Assembly (NCBI GenBank): GCA_003415625.1
Contig: PYIU01000002.1
Span: forward strand, 682,001-746,000
Direction of reading: 5' to 3'
Source of the DNA: Aquanectria penicillioides
Taxonomy: Eukaryota > Ascomycota > Sordariomycetes > Hypocreales > Nectriaceae
Length of the DNA stretch: 64,000 nt
In this document: piece after piece, positions 1 to 12,649 of the stretch
Layout: each line of letters opens with the position of its first letter
Position numbering within the stretch: the first letter of the stretch is position 1
Notes under the pieces: model-generated
What the model was told of the DNA's origin: nothing
Seen by the model: the letters and a program-made list of their open reading frames with translations, nothing else
The model's database searches: none
Position numbers and translations under genes: made by a program

Positions 1-1132
1 AACGGTGACGTACGAGGTGATGTGGGTGACAGTGTTGCCCTTGCTGCCCTGACCGTTGTTGCCCTTGGAGCCGCTGGAGCCAGAGTTGGAAGAGCCAGAG
101 TTGCTGACGCTGCTGGACTGAGCGGCGGCGGCGACAGTGGTGGTAACAGCCTGGGTCTGCTGAGCGGCCTGGGTCACGGAAATGGCAGCCTGGGTGATGG
201 CAGCCTGGCTCTCGACGGCGGAGGTCTCCTCGTCACAGTCCTCGTCATCGCCGTCGTCCTCACCATCCTCATCGCAGTCCTCGTCGTCGGCACCATCGTC
301 AGTGCCATCCTCGTCGCAGTCCTCATCGTCGTCGCCAGTGGTGGGAGTGGAAGAGGGAGCAGCGGGGTGGTGGCCTCGGGGGTGGTCTCAGCAACGGCGG
401 TAGTGGGAACAGCCTCTACGGGAGTGGTAGCGACCTCGGCAGCAGCAGAGGTAGCGGCGGCAGAAGAGGCGGGAGCGGCAGAAGAAGCGGCGGCGGCGGC
501 GGAGGTAGCGCAGCGGCAGAAGTGGCAGCGGGGGCAGAGCTGGAAGCGGAGCCGGAGCCGGAGCCGGAAGAGCTGCCGCCAACAGTGAAATCAACGCAAC
601 CTTCGTAGGTCTGGTTGATATCGGGAGCGTCCCAGAACCACTGGAGAACACAGTCGCCGGCGGTGGAGCAGGTGGTGCCTAGGTCGGGGGATGGTGACGC
701 TGAAGGCGGTGTTGTTGGCGGGAATACCAGAGTTGGAGGCGTAGTTGGAGAACTCGATCAGGGGCTCGCCAATGATGCTGTTGGTAGCGGTGTTGACGAC
801 GGAAACGTTGGCATATCCGGTGGGGGGGCAGCAATGTTGATCTTGAAGTCAACCGACTCTCCAGCAGTGTAAGTCTGGACGGCGTCAGGGTTGTCCTTGA
901 GGAGGAAACCCTTGCAGAGCCAGAGGTTGCACTCGGCGGCGTTGAAGTCGCTGCCGACGACCTGGAGGATGCCCTGGACGTTGCCGTTGATGTCGGAGGT
1001 CTGCTGGTAGTAGGGCTGCTGACCGCAAGCAGCCTCGTAGGCGGAACCAGGCTTGCGGGGAGTGGGGGAGGAGATGTAGCCGTGGGCGGCAACGAGGGGG
1101 ATGAGAGCGGCAAGGGTGGCGATACGCTGCAT
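1..1132 (-). CDS. AA16-type lytic polysaccharide monooxygenase (LPMO), secreted, 3' end outside window, frame broken
   Basis: A secreted copper enzyme that would oxidatively cleave a polysaccharide; the AA16 family is reported on cellulose. I chose the second ATG (1132) because it gives a compact 16-residue signal peptide (MQRIATLAALIPLVAA) followed at once by the N-terminal copper-binding histidine (HGYISSPTPRKPG). Downstream come family blocks such as SDINGN, NLWLCKGF, ANVSVVNT, IGEPL, DCVLQWFWDAP and CVDFTV. The catalytic domain covers about 1132-560. A Ser/Ala/Thr/Pro linker follows, then an acidic stretch at 182-330 with repeated DEDCDEDG-like units, then a Ser/Gly/Asn/Gln-rich tail to the edge; a GPI signal may lie beyond. 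The frame is not continuous. One base is missing at 822-828 (7-G run, in the codon of the second histidine of the brace) and one is extra at 686-690. By composition, one is probably missing near 508-510 and one near 364-367. Family call is firm; pseudogene versus sequence error is open. Confidence 0.82.
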
Positions 1133-2095
1133 GTTGGGCAAATCGAGATTGGTCAAAAAAAAAAATGGTTAGGTTTTCTGTGGTTGGTTCTGAAACTGGG
1201 CAGTTGTGCGAGGAAATTGAACTGAGTTGGGAGTCTCTGGGACCAGATGTTGGTGGTTTGGAAGGGAGTGGGAGAATGAAGGCTCTGAGAGCACGAAAGC
1301 AAAAAAAAAAGTGGTTTTGGTTGTAAAATGGGGCCGTCAAGGCTGAAAGAATGGCAAGTCGCAATGAAAGTGATGTACAAGCGTACAAGAAAAGAACGGC
1401 AGATCTGGTCCTTCGAGGTCCGTGAAGAAAAGAGGCTGAAGAGGAAGAAGAGAAGCCAAGCAAAGACGGGGGAGGGCCTCGTCGACTTGATATACGGGGA
1501 GTTGGGAGCAGTCGGCAGCGTCCCACCGGACAAGAGTTTCTAGATCTGGATTAGAACAGCCCTGAAGGGTATCCCAGCATCCCAGGTCTCGTCTCCCCCT
1601 TTGCAGCCGGACTTGTTCGTTTCTGATACTCGCATGCTTGGCCAGCTTTTCCCACCGCAGGAGGCGGCCGGGTGGGTCCCTGAAGACCCTGGAGAGAAAA
1701 GAAGCCTCCACAGGGACACAGGGAGGAGGACTCTGGGCTCCTGATGGAGAGTTCCTGGCCTCTCGATTTGCCCCAAAACCCCGGTTCGTTCAAGGGCTCG
1801 GGTGGCGGCAATGTGGGCGGCCGGGGTTTTGGGTGTTGGGATGACAAGCGCCGGCCGAAGATGGAGCCCCAGGCCCCCGGGAGACGGTTGAGCTGGATAA
1901 TAGTCCGCCAATTGCCATTGCGTCACGCAGGAGACGCAAATATTCCGCGGATCGTAGGAGACGGGTCGACGGGTCATCAATTCCAGACGGTTGGTGCCAT
2001 TGGGGCCATTGGAGCCCATTGGAGCCACAGCGGGCTGCATTGATTTAATGTGCGGGAGAGGGGGAAACACTCCGAGAGACTAACAGAGTGAGATT

Positions 2096-2119
2096 GAGAG
2101 AGAGAGAGAGAGAGAGAGA
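2096..2119. repeat. (GA)n microsatellite
   Basis: Perfect GA dinucleotide run of 12 units in intergenic DNA. Confidence 0.95.
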
Positions 2120-2403
2120 TGAGGTTGTCGTGCATCTACAATGACAACCCTCGCCTCGTTTGCAGTCAGATGCAAATCGGCATCCTCGATTCAGGGTCGA
2201 GGCCCGTGATGATCTCGGCAATGCCAATGAAGCAAACAGCCAAGGCCGAGCGAAAACGAAATCCCATCTATTATCTCATCTCGCCTTGCCACAGCTCGCT
2301 TGGCCCGGCCGTCACACAATCATGGGACGAAACTGCCCAAAAGCGCAGCCAAGAGCCGAGCTCACCGGATTCTGGAACTCAGCCCTCGCACGCAGCCTCA
2401 CAG

Positions 2404-2442
2404 CGCCGCCGCCGCCGCCGCCGCAGCAGCAGCAGCAGCAAC
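2404..2442. repeat. CCG/CAG trinucleotide repeat
   Basis: A run of CCG/CGC triplets passes directly into CAG triplets. It creates spurious poly-Arg/Gln/Ala frames. Confidence 0.9.
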
Positions 2443-3761
2443 AGCGTCTTTTCCACTCTGGTCCAACTGCCAAATCCATCCCGTCTAAGGCCATAATACG
2501 TCTAGCTGCCTGTGGTGAGAGCGTTAAGCATCCCCCCCCTCCCCTGTCCATAAGCGGACGGGCGGGGCTAGCCCTGGGCTCTCCGTGTTTGGGCCAGCGC
2601 AAGGGGAGCCACGGCGATTGGTGGATTATCGCGGTGTCGCGTTTGAGCCTCAAGATGCGACGGACAGGCGAGGTCATGAGAGATTGCGAGGAGATTTCAA
2701 TTGTTTCTGCGATCCGGAAGGGAGAGAAAAATGAGGCAGAAGGAATGAAATTGGATCTCTTTTCGCTTGGAGGCTTGGGAGAGAAGCGAGATGCAAATAC
2801 CGGTAAGGCGTCGTCTGTAGTACAGAGGGGGTTGGTTGTTTTGCACCAGCCAACTCCGGGGTTTTTCAGTCTTGTAGACTGCCATTGCGTCTCGCAAGTT
2901 GCACGTAGAGAGCCAATTCCTCTTGATCAGTACCATCACCAGGCCCAATCTGCAATGCCTCGAGAAGGAGGCGATGCGGTCCAGTTGCAGCAATGGGGTG
3001 ATCTTCGCTTCCACTTCCACGTCTCCCCCTGGTCGGCCTCTGAGCCGCTGCATCCTTGTCGGGCCCCAGCAGGACGCATAGAGAACCCGGTCGCTCATCT
3101 CGGCCGGGTCGTGTCCACCGTCCGCCACTCGGCTACAGCCTACGGATACCATGTACATGGTGCAGGCTGGTTGACCGTTAATTGATGCAGATGCAAAGCA
3201 AGTCTCGTCAAGTTAAGCTTAGGAGGAGACGACGGCGCCAGTCCGGTTCCAGCGCTGGGCTCCGCGTCCTTCTGTTGCGTCTCCAATCCAATCCACGTCG
3301 GCTCTCCATTTCCGAACCTCTCGTTTGCGAGACCAATGATAAAACAACGGCGACCACGACGACGACCACGACACCGGCCTCCGTGGCCCTCCCTGGCTCT
3401 GTCACTCGCCCGGCGCGTCATGTTTCAGGCCACACAACCACCTCATCAGCGTCGGCGGGGGACGATGTCGTCAGTGCCAGCTGACTGGTCGGTTCCTGAG
3501 TCTTCACCCCAGCAGGTCAATCAATTCTTGGCATGCCAAACACCTGGCAGACGAGATCCAATGTAGATGAGACACGAAAACCGGTGTGCCCCTTGCCCTG
3601 CTTGGTCATGGTTGAACGATTCAACCCCATTCCGCAACCAAGCTTGATCTATGGTCATCTATGTGCATGATCAACGCTAGCAATGACACTCTACAATGCC
3701 ATGGGAACTCGAAACGACGGAGAAAGATGCCAGATCAAGTCGGCCTGCGCACGCGGCCTCC

Positions 3762-3783
3762 CTCTCTCTCTCTCTCTCTCTCT
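3762..3783. repeat. (TC)n microsatellite
   Basis: CT dinucleotide run of about 11 units in intergenic DNA. Confidence 0.95.
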
Positions 3784-4229
3784 GCCAAGACAGTCCCATC
3801 AAACATCAAGCCAAACAAAGGGGGGGAAACAAAGAACAAGACAATCTTTCATTCACAACAGAGTCGGTGTCGCCCGATACAAAAACACTGCAATATATAT
3901 ATATCCCATCCATCTATCCATCTACCTGGTGTGTTGAAACAGGCAGGCCCAGGGCCCCGAGATCATTCTTTCAACGCCGTTGAGTCGCTCCATCATCTCG
4001 TCGTGACGTGATCGTGTCAAGTAACTAATAGTAAGAAAATGCCAAGGGAAAATAAACAACCTGAAAACCCCCAGGGCTAGACAATCTAAGATAGTCCCTG
4101 TGTTTACCCCCGCGGGAAAAAAAACAGCCATAGAAAATAAATCTTTTTTCTCCAGATATTGTCGTCTTCATCTTTCCTCCCAGGTCGCTAGGGAAGTCAT
4201 GCTTAAAAATCGACTCCACTCCTCATCGC

Positions 4230-7200
4230 TTAGATGGGCTCATCACGGGGCTCGATGAGAACCTCGTTGACAGCAACGTGAGCCGGCTGGCACACTGCAT
4301 AAACGATGGATCGAGCAACATCCTCAGCGTCCAGCACCTTGGCCCCCGTAGGCTCTCCGTACTTCTTGAGGGCCTCGGCGTCGGTCGACAGGCCCAGCAG
4401 GTCCGTGGAGACGTTTCCGGGCTGGACCGATGTGACACGCAGGCCTGTGCCGGCGGTTTCGAGACGCAAGCTCTGCAGCGTCGCCTCGACGAAGAACTTG
4501 CTGGCCGAGTACACACCCAGACCAGGGAACACCTTGCGGCCTGCGTCGGAGGAGATGGCCACGATGTGACCAGCACCGCGAGACAGCATGCCGGGGACAG
4601 TCGACGACAGGCAGTGCAGCAGACCCTTGCAGTTGACGTCTACTGTCTGCTCCCACTGGTCCGTCTGGTTGTTGGCCATCATGGTAAAGTACATGACGCC
4701 CGCACAGCTAACGAGGATATCAACAGGGCGAGCTGCTCGCTGGCAGTCTTCATAAGCGACTCGACATCCTCACGCTTGGTCACATCCGTTTTGTGGGTGA
4801 GGACCTTGCCTCCGTAGACGGAGATCTTGCTCTTGACGCCCTCGAGAGCCTCGAGTCGCCGAGCAGCAACAGCGACATGAGCGCCTTCTTTGGCCAGTCC
4901 GGCGGCAACGGCGGCACCGATTCCAGAGGAAGCACCGGTGACAACAGCAACCTTGCCTGCAAGTCGGCCCTTGGTAGCCTTTGACGCGTGGCCGTTGACC
5001 TGCGTTCGGCGAGGGGGCCTAGGCAGCCAACCTCGAGCGTAAAAGTGCCGGGTGTAGATCTCGAGCAGACCGCCGTCCATCTTGCGACGCTTCACGCCAT
5101 ACTTGTCCAAGATTGGCTGAGTTTTGCCATCCCTCAGCGCAATAACAGACTGCAGCACCTCGACTTCGGGCATACCACCACGAAGAATGTCAACAGTAAA
5201 TGGGGGGTCGCCTCCCTTCTTGTCGCCACGCTTGTCCTGCCAGAGCGCCACCCACTCGTTCCACGGAAGTGGCGTTGTGCCGTACCCAAGCTCGCTCAGA
5301 GATGCAAACAGGTCCTTGGAGGAGACGGGAGTAGGGTCACCCAGGTGATAAATAGGCTGTGTAGTGTCGTCTGTGTGGTCGGCCAAGGTGACGATTGCGT
5401 CGCTGACGAAGTCCACAGGAGTCATCTCCAAGAACCATCCCTTAACATCGGGGGCGTATCCAAGCTGCAGAGACTCGACCACCAAGGCGTTCATCAAATC
5501 GTATGTGTTGGTGGAACCAGAAACGCTGTGGCCCGTGATTGTGCCTGGGCGGTACACACGAACGGGGATTCCTCGCTGGCCCGCCTCGTAGACAAGCTTC
5601 TCAGCAACCCACTTGGTCTGGCCATACCCGTCGAGTAGCTTAGTTGGGACATCGTCGACATCAATCACGACGTCTTCAGCCCAGCCCTCGGTAGAAGGTG
5701 GCAAAACGCCGTTGGTAGAAATGTGATGAACGGTGGCACCGCTTCGGCCAGCCAGGCGAAGGATCTCCCTGGTGCCGCCAACGTTGGCATTGCGAAGAGC
5801 AGCATAGGGATACACCAAGTTGACAGTAGCGGCGGCGTGTATGATAACCTGAACGCGGCTTGCCACCTCGTCAAAGGACTCTGGAGAAAGACCCAGGCGT
5901 TTTCTCGCCAGGTTACCCGGGAGGATCTCCATGCGCTCCAGAATAGAGTCGTCCCAAAGCCCCAAATCAATCAAGTTCTTGCGGATTCGGGCCATACCGG
6001 CAGGGGCACAGTCCTCCACTGGTTCGGGGAAGCGAACTAGGCAGATAATGTGTGCCGAGGTGGATTCCACCAGGGTCTTAAGTAGGAAAGCACCCAGATA
6101 TCCGGTGGCACCAGTCAACAAAATAGTCTCAGCATCCTTGAGCGGACGCATTGATGTCCCATTAGATTGGATGTCCTCGGGAAGGACGCAATCGGCTCGG
6201 AGAACGGCTGGAAGATCAGCCTGCACCGCAGCCGTGTGACCATCTCTGGCAGCTTTCACGGCCTCAATGTGCCCCTCCAGGGTTGGGTCACCAGCCAGGG
6301 GTGCAAGAGGAACGGGGAAACCGAACGTCTTAGTAAGGCGGCTGGCGAGGCCAGCAAGGGCTAGCGAATGACCACCCAAATCGAAGAAAGTGTGCTCGGG
6401 TGTAATGGTATCAGTAGGTACGTTGAGTGAGGCCGCCCACAACATGATGATAGTCTTCATCTTAATCTTGATGTTGGTATCCTTCTTTGCAGTGGCAGTA
6501 GTTGGAGACTTGGGAGACGGTGGGGGTGGCAGGGCCTTGAGATCCGTCTTGCCAGACACACCGTGAGTGGGGAGCTCTTCCAATTCAATCCAGATAGATG
6601 GAATCATGTAGTGAGCCAAGTGGTCTGACAGAGCACGTCGAGACACGGGACTGTAGGCATACTCGTCAATAATGGGAATGGTTCGGTCCCTGGTCTCGCA
6701 GTCTCGGACAATGTACGCAACAAGCTGCCTCTGGAGGCCTTCGCCGAAAGCAGTAACTGCACAGTCCCGGACAGCGAGGTGCTTGACGATGGCAGTCTCA
6801 ACGGCTCCAGGCTGGACAGTGTAGCCACGGGTCTTGATCATGCCACCGATTCTGCCTGTAATCTCCAGCAGACCAGAGGGGAGAACTCTGGCCATGTCAC
6901 CAGTTCGGTACATTCTTGCGCCAGGTTGCTTCTCAAAGGGATCCATCTGGAAGGCTTTGGCCGTTGTCTCTGGGAGGTTGAGGTAACCTCTCGCTAAAAG
7001 GTCTCCACCAACATAAAGCTCGCCGCTGATACCAGGGGCAACTCTGTTGCCTGCCTCATCTAGGATGTAGGTGTGCTCTGGGTCTGTGAGTTGTCCTACC
7101 GGACAAACGCTATCATCATAGTTGATGAGGGACTTGATGTCACCGGCAGCGACTTCATGGGTCTCGCTAGCGCTGTAGACATTGAGAAGGCGTGTGTTGG

Positions 7201-8077
7201 GGAGCGCAGCAAAGGCGCGGCGGCACAGGTCGGTGGTAACAACCTCTCCATTGAGCCACAGGGAGCGCAGCTCTGGTAGGCGGTCTTCAAGCTTGGGGTG
7301 TCTGGAAAGGACGGTGGCCAAAAGAGTTGGGGTCATGAGGGTGTCGGTGATGCGCTTTTCCGCAAGCAGTTCAACAAGAGCAGTGGGGTCATAGCTGACG
7401 CTGTCCGGGACGGCCACAACTGTAGCTCCGCGCAACAGAGGCCGGAGGATTTCCCAGACGAAAAATACGTTGCAGGCTACTCTGTCGCCAGGCACAAGAT
7501 CGCTGACACCGAATCGCAGGTTGTACGAGCGCACTGCGGCTCTGTGAGGGTTCATGATACCCTTGGGCTGGCCCGTGGTGCCGGAGGAGTATGAGACAAA
7601 GGCAAGCCTGTCAATGTCGTCCTCGGAGGGCAGAGGACGTCTAGTTTCGAGGCCATGAACAACCTCTCTCCCGTCTTCCTTTTCAGGGTGGTCAATGACG
7701 ATGACGGGCACGTCAGACTTAATTTGGCCGACGTGGGCCATCTGGGTTATGACGACAGTAGGCTTCGCATCGTCAACCACGTCGCGCAGCAAACTTGCGG
7801 GATAGGCCAGCTCAAGGACTAGGAATGCACCTCCAGCACGAAGTGCGGCCAACGTCGCAATCACATAGTCGGCACTTCGACCCATGAGCACGCCGACGAG
7901 GTCATCTCGACCGACGCCATGACTTCGCAGGCGGTCAGCTAGAGCCCACGTCTCGCTGTCAAGCTCGGCGTAGGTGAGGGTCCTCTTCTCGTCCTCAAGG
8001 GCGACCGCATCAGGAGTGGCAGCAGCCTGCTGCTCAAACAGGGCCACCAGGTCCTTGTCGATATCGATAATTGTCAT
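4230..8077 (-). CDS. ATRR: NRPS-like A-T-R1-R2 reductase, glycine betaine reductase type, with one frameshift
   Basis: The order adenylation, thiolation, thioester reductase, short-chain dehydrogenase matches fungal ATRR, which activates glycine betaine, loads it on the carrier and reduces it via the aldehyde to choline. The A domain (about residues 1-530) has SYSSGTTGQPKG, GELYVGGDLLARGY, YRTGDMARVLPSG and GVSGKTDLKAL. The carrier serine is residue 571 (DLGGHSL). R1 has LLTGATGYLG near 650 and the catalytic YGQTK near 816. R2 (from about 1035) has TGASSGIG near 1044 and YSASK with Tyr 1190 and Lys 1194. One G is missing in the run at 4726-4730, at LGPVDI; adding one base gives 1282 residues ending at 4230. 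As written, translation stops soon after 4694 and loses the R2 catalytic Tyr/Lys. There are no introns. The ATG at 8077 gives a normal N-terminus. Substrate is inferred from architecture; other carboxylates remain possible. Confidence 0.85.
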
Positions 8078-10326
8078 ATTCTCGGCTGTGCTCTGGTGAG
8101 AAACGGAGAGTCAGAACGGCGGGAACAGAGCAGTTAAGTGCCAGACCGAGGGGTGGGTCACGCGACCAAGGTACACGCCGTTTCCTTAGGGATGACGGCG
8201 GTAATGGGTCCCTGGGCAAATCCCAACAAGGTGTGGACAGGCGGAGGATTTCGGGCGGCAGGTTAAATGAGAGCCCTGCATAAGCTCGTGGAATTAATAT
8301 CGAAGGTTCTCGTATTGTATGCTTTGTGTGCGTGTGTGGTGTGTCTGTGTGTTTCTGTTTCCGCAACCCGGTTGTGTGTTGTCTCTTGTCATGTATGTCT
8401 TGGTCCAACGTCTCAAACGGTTCACATGGTTGGAAAACGGGGCGTCTCGTGGGGTCAATGACGCGATTGCCAGATGAATTGAGGTCTTCTCCACACGAGG
8501 ACAAACTGTCAACGAGGAAGGGGGATCGGCGAGCTTTTAAAATCAAGAAAAAATCACACAGCCAGACTTCTCAGTTTGACCCGAAACCTGGCACCAGAGG
8601 TTACCTCCACGACGACGAGGACATGCTGTCCCCCCCGGAACGATTTCCTCTCCTACGCATCCTTGAAAGTAATGTTGAGTTGCAAAGCCCCCACGTCAGG
8701 GAATTGGCATCCGGTGATTGGGTTGAGGCATGACCGCCACCAGAACCATACCGCTAGATCCAGCTCCAAAACAGGCATGGCGCAGTGGTGCGAATCCGGG
8801 GCCCAACACACAGCAGTCCGGAGTAAGGGCAGGTGTTCCCGCCAGCCTGGGCCCATGATTGCAGTTAAAACGACCTTGTGGCTTCGTATCTCGCGTGGGG
8901 GAAGCCAATTGCGGTGAGCCGCCACGAGTGTCGCCATTTTGGCAAAGTTACGGCTGATCGAGCTGTGAGACGAGAAAACTTGCCTCCTCAATGACGATTC
9001 TCGAGTCCAGGGGCGTTCCCAACCAAGCTGCTGGGCCACTTTCACGTGAAAGAAAGGGTTTCTGTTTTCCTGGGCGCTAGTCTGTGTTTGTCTCTAGCGC
9101 GAGCACCTCCCTGCAAATCGGAACCAGCCGATGGGGCATCGATAAGCCTCTTTGGTGTCTTGCTCGGTAAAGGCAAAAAGGGAAAGGGACAGTATAGGGT
9201 AGCCTTTGATGTCCGAAGAATCGGCGTTACCACCATGAATCATTGACCCCAACGTCGTTTTCTCAATGGATCACCGGATCGTCGCTTGCAACGTGTTCAA
9301 GATACAAATTGTGACGGCCTGGAGTCATGTGCTCTGGTTGATTCGTTACGGTGAGCGCCTCCTAGTTGCCCCCCGTCCATCTCTAGCCTGAATGAAGTAA
9401 TACGGTGGGCAGACCTGCATCCAATGGAACGTGGGTGCGTCGCGGGATGACGATTGCGTGATTGACTATTCCAAGCCATCGGGGAGATGCTTTGCTACAA
9501 GTTGTTCAAACTATACATTGCCTTCGGATCTCGCAAGTTTTCCAAAGCCCACCAACCGGTCATTTCTTGGCGTAGAAAAGCGAGCTCAATGAGGCATGAT
9601 GACCGTTAATGGTGGTTAATAGAAGACACCAATATCTTGATCCAAAGCTTCCATTCCACTTTTCTAGGACTGCTTCAAGATTTCATCCCCGACGTACCGA
9701 AGTACCTCAATGTCGCGTGCGCATGTCGAATTGAGGCTTGCCACTTTCATCTGCTTGCATATTCCGTTGCCGCATGACTTGCCAATAGCACGGTACAGCG
9801 TCTGATGTCGTGATGATCCGTAATGTGAAAAAGACAACATCCCGCCTCATGCGGCCTCCATTCTTTTCAGCTCTTGAACTTTCTATGTCAACGACGTGGG
9901 GGAAAGCCGCATTTCGAGGCATTTGATATGGCCTCCCAATGGGGTCCCACCGCTCTCAAACGTGGTCTCCGCAATGACGCTGATGGTGGATTGAGGGCAG
10001 TGAGGTTGATATGTCAGGCGAAGAGAACAACACTAGGCCATTATCAGCTGTAGGCGCATTGAGACTGCTACTGAGGTAAAGAATAAGTTACTTTTCCCTT
10101 TCCCCGCAAGTTGATAGAGGTAGGGTTGATTGAGTAGCGTGCATTGCAACGTGGGCTACATGATTGGACGCTATGTCAAGACGAGCAAGGAGAAACTTCA
10201 CCATGAACTTCTACTTCAACTAAATCCGATGCCAAGAAGTTCGATAACGGGGTATCATTACTATGAACATATATTACACGTAGAAAAAATTATACTAAAT
10301 ATTTTATTTCCACCACTACCATCCAG
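8078..10326. other. Intergenic, no supported gene
   Basis: About 2.25 kb. It holds the upstream region of the A-T-R-R gene and the 3' flank of the permease gene. No frame has a recognisable domain and I found no tRNA-like cloverleaf by eye. Confidence 0.6.
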
Positions 10327-11870
10327 TTATTCAGACACACGACCCCGTACAAGGTCGACCTCAGCGATCGGGATCAGCTTGGTTCGGTAGATGAGCTTGT
10401 GGCCGAAGTACAGAACAACGAAGAGAATGAGGCTGACATAAGCGGAAAAGAAGTCGCTGGTGCTCCACTCCATAAAGACAGTGAAGCCGTTGGTGATGGT
10501 GATGAGGGAGTTGAAGAAGAGACCGTACCAGGTCAGGTATGGCTGGAGAGGAGCAAGGTATGGGAGCTCGGTCAGAGGGATGTTCTGGTAGCGGAGGACC
10601 TTTCGGAATCGAAGATGGCAGACGCTGACGAGGGCCCAGGTGATGAAGCAGGAAGTGGCGCTGATGTTGAGCAGCCAGTTGAAGACGACGGTACCTCCGG
10701 AGGAAAGGTTAAGGAAGGCGAGAAGGCCCAGCACAGAGCACGAGGCGACAGCCCAATAGGGGGTACCGACTCGGTTAGTACGCTTCATAAACTTGGGGCG
10801 AGGCCCTCCTCGGCGAGAGCGACCATGAGACGGCTGCTAGAGTAGATGTTGGAGTTGGCAGCCGTAAGGACAGCAGTGAGCAGCACGGCGTTGAGGATGT
10901 GAGGAAGGACACTGACGCCGGCACGGACAGTGATTAAAACAAGGGGAGAGGCTGATGCGTCGGTCTTGTCACTTCCAAGGCCATCGGCGTTAGATGGGAG
11001 GTTAAGACCAACGAAGAAGATGGTGGAAACGAAGAGAGCAAAGATACCCCAGAAGGTCCAGCGAATGGCCTCGGGGATGGCCTTGCGAGGGTTGGCCGTC
11101 TCGCCAGCACCAACACCAACGAGCTCAGTGCCCTGGTAGCTAAAGCCAGCGGTGACGAGAACAGCCCAGAAACCAACAAACTTGCCGGTGGCACCGTCGG
11201 TCATGTACTCGGCAAATGGCCCGGGCTCTTTCCAGTACTTAAAGCCGATATATCCCTCCTCTCCAACGCCGGCGTTGATGCAAATGGAGAAGATGATGAA
11301 GCCGATGATGGTGATGACCTTGATCATGGAGAACCACATTTCGATTTCGCCGAACCAGCGGACGGGGAGGAAGTTGAGAGCAGTGAAGACAACCCAGAAA
11401 ACGGCAATCCACACTCCAACGCTGACCGATTCGTTCCAGTATTGGATGATGAGGCCGGCAGCAGTCAGCTCGAGGGCGAACGTAATGGACCAACTGAACC
11501 AATACAGCCAGCCCATGGAGAAACCCATAGTCGGGTCAACGAAGCGAGTAGCGTAGGCAGTGAAAGAACCGGCGACCGGGATGTAGGAGGCCATCTCTCC
11601 CAAGCTGGCCATGACGGAGTAAACGACACTGCCCATGAAGATGAAAGCAATCAGAAGAGACACGGGGCCGGCCTTGGCGAGGGCGCTACCAACGCCCAAG
11701 AAGAGACCAGTTCCGATAGTTGCACCCACGGCAATGAATTGAAGATGGCGAGAGTTGAGGCCACGATCAAGACCAGTGCTGCCAGTCTCGACGTCATCCT
11801 GAGGGGGGTAGGTGACCTTCTCCTTGCTTCCCCGGGGGGACTTTTCGTCCGAGGAGTCAGCGACCAGCAT
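10327..11870 (-). CDS. Amino-acid permease, yeast AAT family, Dip5-like (dicarboxylic amino acids), with one frameshift
   Basis: A plasma-membrane proton symporter of the APC superfamily; similarity to yeast Dip5 suggests acidic amino acids, though substrate cannot be fixed from sequence. TM1 carries the substrate-binding signature IAVGATIGTGLFLGVGSAL, preceded by the family RHLQ motif (here SRHLQF). Later blocks include SLGEMASYIPVAGSFTAYA, FSYQGTELVGVGAGETANPRKAIPEAI and ANSNIYSSSR, then C-terminal membrane segments and GHKLIYRTKLI. The frame breaks at 10794-10798, where a C run of the coding strand (GCC CCA AGT) is one base short of the GCC CCC AAG expected for LAPKFMKR. Adding one base joins both parts into 514 residues from the ATG at 11870 to the TAA at 10327. 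The N-terminus is short and polar, as usual in the family. No introns. Confidence 0.88.
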
Positions 11871-12625
11871 TTTCGATATCAGGACCAGGTTAGTCGTCTA
11901 AGTGACCGGTTTCCAGGAAAATGAATAGGGCAGAAACTGAGTGCAAAAAGACTGAGAAGGAACCAGGGGACAGAATCTGTGGGCCGAGAAGAAGAAGCGA
12001 GGGATGGAGTCAACGGACCCGGTGAAGAAGGTTGTGGTTGAGCGAGAGGATATGTGGCGATGGACGCGGGAGAGGTGCTCGGTGGCAACAACGAGGAGAC
12101 CTCGACGAGACACGCGAAGAGAACAGATGGGTACGGGGAAGAGTCGAAGAGAAGCCCGAACAAAGCAAAACCAACGCAAAGCAAAGCAGGGCAGGAGATC
12201 TGGGAGACACAGAACAGAATACGGAGAGCAAAGGGGAAGCCCAGAGCTAAGTGGGTTGGGAAGTCGTCTTGTTATGTAACAAGAACAAGATGGCAGACGG
12301 GGAGGCACTTAATAGCCAAGGCAGGGCTCCATCAATGGGCCCATTGCGCAAAATTTCTCTCCACGGGATGAGCGCGATGCTCATACTATCCAGGAATCTT
12401 GTCTCACGACCCCATACCCCCAGCATTTACCGGAGTCATTGCTTTTAGTCGAAGCCATCGAGTAGGAAGTCAGGGCATGCAACCCCCCCTCAAAAGAGTC
12501 GCCACAGCCGGCAAGCAAGGGCAGCGTAGCCGCGGGAGACAACGATCTAGGCCAGCTTGGGGGTCTGCGGGCAAGGCAAGGAAACGGAGAGTGGCGAGTT
12601 GCAACGTTGTGTGGAGAGACAGAAT

Positions 12626-12649
12626 GAGAGAGAGAGAGAGAGAGAGAGG
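12626..12649. repeat. (GA)n microsatellite
   Basis: GA dinucleotide run in intergenic DNA. Confidence 0.95.

Larger units (their letters stand above)
1133..4229. other. Intergenic, no supported gene
   Basis: About 3.1 kb between the AA16 start and the 3' end of the A-T-R-R gene. It contains CT/GA-rich tracts and three microsatellites: GA at 2096-2119, CCG/CAG at 2404-2442 and TC at 3762-3783. The part next to 1132 should hold the LPMO promoter and 5' UTR. Open frames here (for example 2160-3185 plus) are low-complexity and show no domain. Confidence 0.6.

Noticed and set aside
22..588. 188-codon plus-strand frame rich in Gly/Val/Ala
   Set aside because: Antisense shadow of the low-complexity tail of the AA16 gene; no domain.
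2160..3185. 341-codon plus-strand frame
   Set aside because: Runs through CCG/CAG microsatellites, has no domain and no gene-like codon pattern.
4230..8077. NRPS-like gene as core of a secondary-metabolite cluster
   Set aside because: No tailoring enzymes, dedicated regulator or cluster transporter nearby; architecture matches primary betaine/choline metabolism.
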